In this document: one piece after another, positions 24,840 through 29,496 of the stretch
Numbering within the stretch: the first letter of the stretch is position 1
Layout: the number at the start of each line of letters is the position of its first letter
From: a virus
Direction: 5' to 3' (one strand)
IMG/VR virus record: IMGVR_UViG_3300006919_000282
Span: 1 to 29,496 of that record
DNA length: 29,496 bases
Notes under the pieces: model-generated
Databases searched by the model: none
The model's input: only the letters and a program-made list of their open reading frames with translations
Told to the model about the DNA's origin: nothing
Program-made: the position numbers and the translations under genes

Positions 24840-25726
24840 TTTTTATAGAATTGGTCGTTCCAGCTCTTCCGTTTCGCGGGAGCTTTATTTTTGCTTATCA
24901 ATTTATCTAGAGCCTTGTCTAAAGCGTCTTGGTTTACGTCAGGCGCGGGGGGTTCGACAGTATCCCCGGTTCCATCCGTTACGCGAGGTAAAGTCACCGG
25001 TCGCCATACTCCAGTCTCTGGATCCTCTCTACGAATTGGCGGCGGATCTACGACCGTTTCAATAGTCTCTCTAGTGGTAGTATCATAAGTAATGTAAGTC
25101 TCATGATTCCCATCCGTCAAATCACCCGTACCGTCTACCGGATTATCTTGGGGATCGAGAGCTTCTAGCAGCATCTCATCTTCATGGGTGATCTGTTCTC
25201 TAGGGAGTCTGAATGCTCTTGGTAAAGTTATATTGTCGTCTACTTCGGCGGGTATCATGACGACGCCCGTGCGCGCTAGACCTGTTCTTATTCGGTTTGA
25301 AGCTCCTATATGGTCATCTATGCGAGTGGTAATATCAGGCCCAGACACATACTTATATCTATCGATTAGTTGATTATGCAGTATTTGTTGAGTTAAAAGA
25401 TCATCATACTCTGTATCCCTGTCTTGAGCACTAATGCCGAATCGTCTAGTATACGACGAACGAACACGCGTGGCTTCTGCCCCTATAACATACTGATACG
25501 AGCCGTATATAGTTATCAAAGGAATCATTTCCAATGGTCTATATATAATATTGTTTACGTTCATTATATGATATAATATAAGCCTAATGGTGGTCCTATC
25601 TAGACCACTTTGGATATTATATAATAGAGAGTGATGTTCGCGTCTTTCAGGGACATAGTATCTGACGTGCAGTAAATAGAATCCTAGATACTGGAAAACG
25701 TGGGCTTGTTTTAGTTCGCTTCTCAT
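24836..25726 (-). CDS. Orphan protein in the replication operon
   Basis: This 296-residue protein is unlike any family I can name. The first half is compact and rich in Tyr, Arg, Ile and Leu (FQYLGFYLLHVRYYVPERRE; MNVNNIIYRPLEMIPLITIYG). The middle is charged (RFGISAQDRDTEYDD). The last 100 residues are a disordered Asp/Thr/Pro-rich tail ending in KSWNDQFYKK. The start is fixed by an ATGA overlap with the UvrD-like gene stop; a longer frame to 25798 is open but would overlap that gene by 76 bases. Its codons are visibly A/T-rich with many ATA, unlike the two genes before it, suggesting a different origin or lower expression. Function unknown. Confidence 0.7.
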   Translation of the reverse strand: MRSELKQAHVFQYLGFYLLHVRYYVPERREHHSLLYNIQSGLDRTTIRLILYHIMNVNNIIYRPLEMIPLITIYGSYQYVIGAEATRVRSSYTRRFGISAQDRDTEYDDLLTQQILHNQLIDRYKYVSGPDITTRIDDHIGASNRIRTGLARTGVVMIPAEVDDNITLPRAFRLPREQITHEDEMLLEALDPQDNPVDGTGDLTDGNHETYITYDTTTRETIETVVDPPPIRREDPETGVWRPVTLPRVTDGTGDTVEPPAPDVNQDALDKALDKLISKNKAPAKRKSWNDQFYKK

Positions 25727-27237
25727 ATACTGGGGAAACTGTAATAGTTCTGGGTTAAGGGCTCCATCAGGAACAGGTTCTTCTTGGCGCGGGTGCATGC
25801 GACATAGAATGTCCTATGCTCCGCGTCTGGGTTCTCTTCGTATTCTTTCCAAGTAGTCCATGCCATATCAGGCAGCACTACTACGTTGTCGGCCTCCCGA
25901 CCCTTGGTCGCGTGGATCGTAGTGACCTCGATTCGGTCAGCCGCTTCTACGCCGCCATCCAAATTCATCAGCTTCACGGCAAGTCTCGTATCTATGCTGA
26001 AGGCTTCCCACCACGGCTCCGCAGTGATTAATCCGAAATCGTCTTTGAGCTGCTGATAGTCCAGCATCTCCCCGTCGTTGATCGAATCGAGCACGTTCTT
26101 GAAGCCCTTCTCCACCTTGGTTCCGGTCTTCAGGAAATTCCGATAGATCAGCTTGGCCTCGCGAGCCAGAATAGCCTCTCCTTTGTCAAGCTGCTCCCAC
26201 GCTTTTATGCACTCCACCAGATTATCGGGCAGCGCGCTATTGGAAAGCGACTTGAACAGCAGGCCACGGGATTTCAGAGAATCCTCGATGGCTTCGAGGA
26301 AGCAACGGTTGCGAGCTATGATCAGCCAATTGCCTTTGCTCATATCCAGCTCGTCGAGATACATGATATCCTTGATCGTACCCTCCGACGCATCGGGCTG
26401 GGCGCCCACGGTGTAGGCGGATTTGCTCTGGATACGCTCGGCTATCTTCTCGGCGTAATTAAGTATCGCGCGGGGCAGACGGTGGCAGGTTTCCAGAACC
26501 TCCCGATCACCCTTTCGATTGATTAGGCTGTCCGGACAGGCTCCAGAGAATTCGTAAATGGCCTGCTTGTCGTCGCCAGCGATATACATGCCCTTCACAA
26601 CCTCGCTCAGAAGCTCTAGGATCCGCCATTGGAGCTTAGAGAGGTCCTGGGCCTCATCCACGATCAAGTAGTCCACATCGAGCGTTCTGCCCGCTTTGAG
26701 GAAGTTCTCCAGCTGGTCGCCGAAGTCGATCTTGCCCGTTATTCGCTTGAATTCGCGATAAGTCTCGGAGAAATGACGCAGAACCTGCGGAGATTCCGCA
26801 AGATTAGGCTGCCGCTGACATACCTCCTCGAACGATAGCAACGCATTGCGGCGAAGATTCTCCAGAGAGAGCAGACGATTGCCTCGGCTCATCTGAACCA
26901 GAGCAGCTCCGCTATTGGCGCTGAACCCGCTGAATCCGGAAATCTTGTAGCCCAGAATCTCGCTCAGCTCATCGTAATCGAGCTTCCCGAGCATCGGACG
27001 CTGCGGGGCGTTGCGATAGCAGAGGCTGTGAAGCGTCCGGAAATGCTTGAACTGCTCAGGCAGGACGCTGGGGAACCTCTTACAGGCTCTATCAATGGCT
27101 TCATTGGCTCCAGCGTTAGTGTAGGTGGTGTAGATTATTCGTTCGGGCGGCGTATGCTTTAGAAGCTCTTCGAGTATATTCAAAAGAGCAGTCGTCTTGC
27201 CTGTGCCTGCGGAGGCTACTAGTATTTTGGGCGTCAT
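25723..27237 (-). CDS. UvrD/Rep-like SF1 DNA helicase
   Basis: The 504-residue protein has the SF1A motifs in order. These are Walker A ASAGTGKT (8-15), motif Ia TTYTNAGANEA near residue 37, TLHSLC near residue 68, Walker B DEAQD (194-198), motif III GDDKQAIYEFSG (221-232), motif V TIHATKGREAD (440-450) and motif VI YVACTRAKK (478-486). It lacks the large 1B and 2B insertions of full-length UvrD, so it is a compact phage form. It probably unwinds DNA at the phage fork together with the primase made from the gene just before it; the two are linked by TAATG. Confidence 0.9.
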   Translation of the reverse strand: MTPKILVASAGTGKTTALLNILEELLKHTPPERIIYTTYTNAGANEAIDRACKRFPSVLPEQFKHFRTLHSLCYRNAPQRPMLGKLDYDELSEILGYKISGFSGFSANSGAALVQMSRGNRLLSLENLRRNALLSFEEVCQRQPNLAESPQVLRHFSETYREFKRITGKIDFGDQLENFLKAGRTLDVDYLIVDEAQDLSKLQWRILELLSEVVKGMYIAGDDKQAIYEFSGACPDSLINRKGDREVLETCHRLPRAILNYAEKIAERIQSKSAYTVGAQPDASEGTIKDIMYLDELDMSKGNWLIIARNRCFLEAIEDSLKSRGLLFKSLSNSALPDNLVECIKAWEQLDKGEAILAREAKLIYRNFLKTGTKVEKGFKNVLDSINDGEMLDYQQLKDDFGLITAEPWWEAFSIDTRLAVKLMNLDGGVEAADRIEVTTIHATKGREADNVVVLPDMAWTTWKEYEENPDAEHRTFYVACTRAKKNLFLMEPLTQNYYSFPSI

Positions 27238-28769
27238 TAAAAGGGATCTGGGTTATCTATATGGGTTTCTGGAAGCTCGGGAACAGGCTCATACACGCTT
27301 TCATGCAGCTCCCAGCAACTAATCGTAGTGTTTCCAACATGCGGCTTCCGGAGCTTGCCCTTGTACTTCTTGCGCAGGAGCGCGCAGACATCCGTTCGGC
27401 TCATCTCCCTGAAAGCTCGTCGCTCCAGAAACTTCATCAGCGCGCTGCCTCGAAACAATACGCACTCGTTGCGAATGTAAGGCAGCTCCCTGCGAAGCAC
27501 TTCAGGATCGCCTTCCTGGGCCTGCGAAAGGTACTCGGACAACAGCTCATGGAAGATTCCAGTTTCAGTAAGCTCCTCGGGAACGTGGATCTTCTCGCAA
27601 CTCTGCATGATCGATCCGATATTCTCAAGCCACTCGCTCTGCTTGTAGGGCTGGAATACCGTGTTGAGCACTTCCATCGCCCGCTTGTTGAATTTATTGA
27701 AATTGTATAGCTCCTCGGTAGTGAGCTTCATCTCCTTGTCATCGATAGTAAGGTACCAGATGGGAGGATCAGTCTCTAGCTTGCGGAGACTGCGGTTCGA
27801 GGGGACGATCTCATCCTTGCCGATGCCAAAGGTCTTGGTCTTGCATACCCTAGCATTGCAATAGGAGCAAAGAGGCTGCTTAGAGCAGCTGTAGCGGTAG
27901 TCTTTGCGGGCATAGCTCTTCTTGATCACGCTTAGCTCGTTGTCCGTGAGCGGCGTCTCGAACATCTGATTGGCCTCATTGAGCTTGTCTTGCCAACCCT
28001 CGCCCACGGATTTTTTGAGATACACGGCCACGTTCGAAAGCGTGACGTTACGGGAGTCGTTCTCTTGGGTTCGCTCGGCGAAGATGTAGTTCAGGCAGGG
28101 AGGGCCGTTCGGAAACACTTCTCCCACCGATGGGACTGCCAATTCTCTAAATGCGGTGATAGAGAGTGTTCGCGCTCGGGCGTACTCTATAAAATCGGCG
28201 GCTCCAAGGGAGGAGCCTCCGTCATTAGTCGCATAGCGTAGCGAAGCTTCTCCATCGTAAGGCATGGACAGGGCGTTTCCGAAGTCCGAGTCGTTGTCAT
28301 TGCTGCCTAGCTTAACCTGTTTCGGAAATATCTCAGCGTCGCCTTGACCAAAAAAGGCCGCGAAGCCTTCCAACTTCGCGACCATGTCTTTGGCTAAGAC
28401 TTCCCGCTCCAGGAAAATATACAGATGGATTCCCCCTGACTTGGAGCGTCCCATTATGAAGGGAAGGGAATGCTCGGTTATCTTCCGCTGGATTTCCAGC
28501 CTGTCAACGGTACCGTCATAAGTATCGATGTCGACGGCTCCCCACGACACCATGTTGTTTGGCTTGATGGGGACGCAGCCGATGCTCTTTTCGCCAGAAA
28601 GGTGACGCTGCCAGACTTCGTCAGTCAGGTCTTCTTTGACGAACCACGTTCGGGAGTTGGCTTTGCCATTCTCGTCGACTCCAGCGAGGATATCAGTGCG
28701 GTTGTAGACATTCGGGTGGCTTCGGAAAAGCTCTTTAAACTGGGCAGCAAGAGTAGTGGTGTCGGGCAT
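27237..28769 (-). CDS. Archaeo-eukaryotic-type (AEP) primase
   Basis: The 510-residue protein carries the AEP catalytic pattern. AVDIDTYDG (residues 78-86) supplies the metal-binding Asp pair, SKSGGIHLY (109-117) is the conserved S-G-H loop, and EIFPKQ (146-151) with GNALSMPY (165-172) closes the core. A second region follows: PPCLNYIF near 223, a helical stretch, then four cysteines (C295, C301, C304, C309) in the pattern of the zinc- or iron-sulfur-binding region seen in many phage primases. It should lay down primers for phage replication. The ATG at 28769 is chosen; an in-frame GTG at 28784 would add five residues. A promoter-like sequence lies just upstream. Confidence 0.85.
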   Translation of the reverse strand: MPDTTTLAAQFKELFRSHPNVYNRTDILAGVDENGKANSRTWFVKEDLTDEVWQRHLSGEKSIGCVPIKPNNMVSWGAVDIDTYDGTVDRLEIQRKITEHSLPFIMGRSKSGGIHLYIFLEREVLAKDMVAKLEGFAAFFGQGDAEIFPKQVKLGSNDNDSDFGNALSMPYDGEASLRYATNDGGSSLGAADFIEYARARTLSITAFRELAVPSVGEVFPNGPPCLNYIFAERTQENDSRNVTLSNVAVYLKKSVGEGWQDKLNEANQMFETPLTDNELSVIKKSYARKDYRYSCSKQPLCSYCNARVCKTKTFGIGKDEIVPSNRSLRKLETDPPIWYLTIDDKEMKLTTEELYNFNKFNKRAMEVLNTVFQPYKQSEWLENIGSIMQSCEKIHVPEELTETGIFHELLSEYLSQAQEGDPEVLRRELPYIRNECVLFRGSALMKFLERRAFREMSRTDVCALLRKKYKGKLRKPHVGNTTISCWELHESVYEPVPELPETHIDNPDPF

Positions 28770-28800
28770 AGGATAAGTTCGCACTTTTGATTTTTAGGGA

Positions 28801-28830
28801 ATTATCGGTATTAGCTAGTATCTTTATCAA
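28801..28830 (-). promoter_or_regulatory. Candidate promoter for the replication operon
   Basis: On the minus strand TTGATA (28825-28830) and GATAAT (28801-28806) are separated by 18 bases, close to the bacterial sigma70 consensus. A start point near 28794 would leave a leader of about 25 bases to the primase ATG. The -10 element overlaps one TTATCGG repeat, which suggests that a repressor could cover it. Confidence 0.45.
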
Positions 28831-28996
28831 CAACTTACGTATTCCGATAACTTGAGTAGGTTTAAATTTTGTTACTTTAACATACTCTAAATAAACAAAA
28901 ATAAAGGTATCAAAGTTATCCAAATACGTAACTCGTTGATACTCTATAAGACTTATACCGATAATTTTGCTTTTTTGAAATTATCCAAATTATCGG
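28802..28996. repeat. Four TTATCGG elements (operator- or iteron-like)
   Basis: Four exact copies of the heptamer lie in the 277-base gap before the primase gene: 28802-28808 on plus, 28844-28850 and 28958-28964 on minus, and 28990-28996 on plus. The outer copies face the inner copies. The last two sit in a perfect ten-base inverted repeat (AAATTATCGG with its complement). Multiple copies at an operon start are typical of protein-binding sites for repression or origin recognition. Confidence 0.65.
28818..28942. repeat. Long imperfect inverted repeat around an AT-rich core
   Basis: The 17-base segments at 28835-28851 and 28915-28931 are inverted copies with 15 matches (ACGTATT and GATAAC kept). 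Outer flanks match too: GTATC and CAAC near 28818-28831 against GTTGATAC at 28935-28942. The core, about 28861-28905, is almost all A and T. This arrangement resembles a replication origin or a large operator. The gap holds no convincing gene. Confidence 0.55.
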
Positions 28997-29028
28997 AAAA
29001 GCCCGATTCAGACTCCCTGAATCGGGCT
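28997..29028 (-). terminator. Intrinsic terminator after the SSB-like gene
   Basis: Read on the minus strand, a perfect twelve-base stem AGCCCGATTCAG/CTGAATCGGGCT with a five-base loop is followed by TTTT. It separates the SSB-like gene from the primase operon. The short T run suggests partial termination. Confidence 0.7.
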
Positions 29029-29046
29029 GTATTGGTGTTTCCCTTG

Positions 29047-29496
29047 TTAGAATGGCGTTTCTTCAGATCCCTCTGAAGTCGACGCTTCCGCTAACGCTGG
29101 TCGATCCACTGGATCCGCCGACGGGAGGGATTCCACTGCATCAGTATGGGCAGCTTCCGCCTGATTCAGCAGAGCTTCATCTTTCTTGAAATCCAAGATT
29201 CTCGGCTCGGATACTTGAAAGTTGAAGTATTCTTGTCCCGCGCCGTTCTTTTCAGTCTTGGTGGTCAGCTTGAATGAACGAGCGAAGATTGGGGGTTTAG
29301 CGGCAATCTTAGGCCACTTGAAGGTAGCGATCTGCTTTGCCAGATCCCTTGAGACTCGGAGCTGGGTGCTCGTCATGGCTAGCATTCCGCGATGCCATTC
29401 CTTGTCCTGAAGATACAGAATCATGATGTACGTCGTGTACTTCAGCTCGTTTTCGCCGAGCCACTCGTCGTACTTCTTTTTCCGTCCCTTCTCGTA
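29047..29496 (-). CDS. SSB-like single-stranded DNA-binding protein, N-terminus outside window
   Basis: The frame is open to the window edge, so only the last 149 residues are visible; an internal ATG at 29424 is unlikely to be the real start because the coding sequence continues upstream. The C-terminus is a flexible Ala/Ser/Glu-rich tail that ends in SEGSEETPF. Bacterial and phage SSB proteins end in an acidic tip followed by PF, which binds partner enzymes. The body has aromatic and basic strands (YTTYIMILYLQDKEWHRG, IFARSFKLTTKTEKNG, YFNFQVSEPRIL), as expected for a nucleic-acid-binding domain. It precedes the primase operon and is followed by a terminator. The SSB call rests on the tail and the context. 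Confidence 0.5.
   Translation of the reverse strand, partial: YEKGRKKKYDEWLGENELKYTTYIMILYLQDKEWHRGMLAMTSTQLRVSRDLAKQIATFKWPKIAAKPPIFARSFKLTTKTEKNGAGQEYFNFQVSEPRILDFKKDEALLNQAEAAHTDAVESLPSADPVDRPALAEASTSEGSEETPF

Noticed and set aside
25727-25798. Longer start for the orphan gene at 25798
   Set aside because: It would overlap the UvrD-like gene by 76 bases, while the ATG at 25726 forms an ATGA overlap like those elsewhere in the operon.
28735-28923. Open frame of 62 codons overlapping the primase start on the minus strand
   Set aside because: It needs a TTG start, has no ribosome binding site, overlaps the primase N-terminus in another frame, and covers the repeats and promoter-like element; composition looks like AT-rich intergenic DNA.

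Overview
The window is a piece of a tailed double-stranded DNA phage genome. The virion genes follow the podovirus (T7-like) order: major capsid protein, tail tubular protein A, tail tubular protein B, internal virion proteins comparable to gp14, gp15 and gp16, then a tail fibre and accessory tail proteins. No integrase, repressor or cellular housekeeping gene is visible, so a free virus is more likely than a prophage, but this cannot be proved from the window. The host cannot be named. Start codons mostly have good GGAG-type ribosome binding sites, which points to a bacterial host.

Plus strand, 3-22085: a nearly gapless late operon. It runs capsid, small capsid-adjacent protein, intrinsic terminator (1530-1560), tail tubular A, tail tubular B, cupin-like protein, three internal (ejection) proteins and a 1225-residue repetitive fibre. 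Then come six smaller proteins: two are LamG/ConA-like, one resembles a fibre tip, one carries a recent 54-bp tandem duplication, and two are unrecognised. The last gene encodes a coiled-coil membrane protein that may act in lysis. Many genes are joined by ATGA or TAATG overlaps.

Convergent junction, 22086-22920: a long hairpin and an intrinsic terminator close the leftward operon. Behind it, on the minus strand, lie three unusual tRNA-like structures, each with an encoded CCA end, and an HNH endonuclease gene. The stop codon of the HNH gene falls in the anticodon loop of one of the tRNA-like structures.

Minus strand, 22919-29496: an early/replication operon read right to left. It encodes an SSB-like protein (cut by the window edge), a terminator, a control or origin-like intergenic region, an archaeo-eukaryotic-type (AEP) primase, a UvrD-like SF1 helicase, an orphan protein of 296 residues, a small phage protein, an SNF2-like SF2 helicase and a 105-residue protein. 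These six genes from the primase on are chained by stop/start overlaps, so they are probably co-transcribed and translationally coupled. No DNA polymerase, RNA polymerase, terminase, portal or recognisable endolysin lies in the window.

The points most worth a second look are the degenerate tRNA-like cluster with its embedded HNH gene, and the symmetric repeat region at 28801-29000 in front of the primase.
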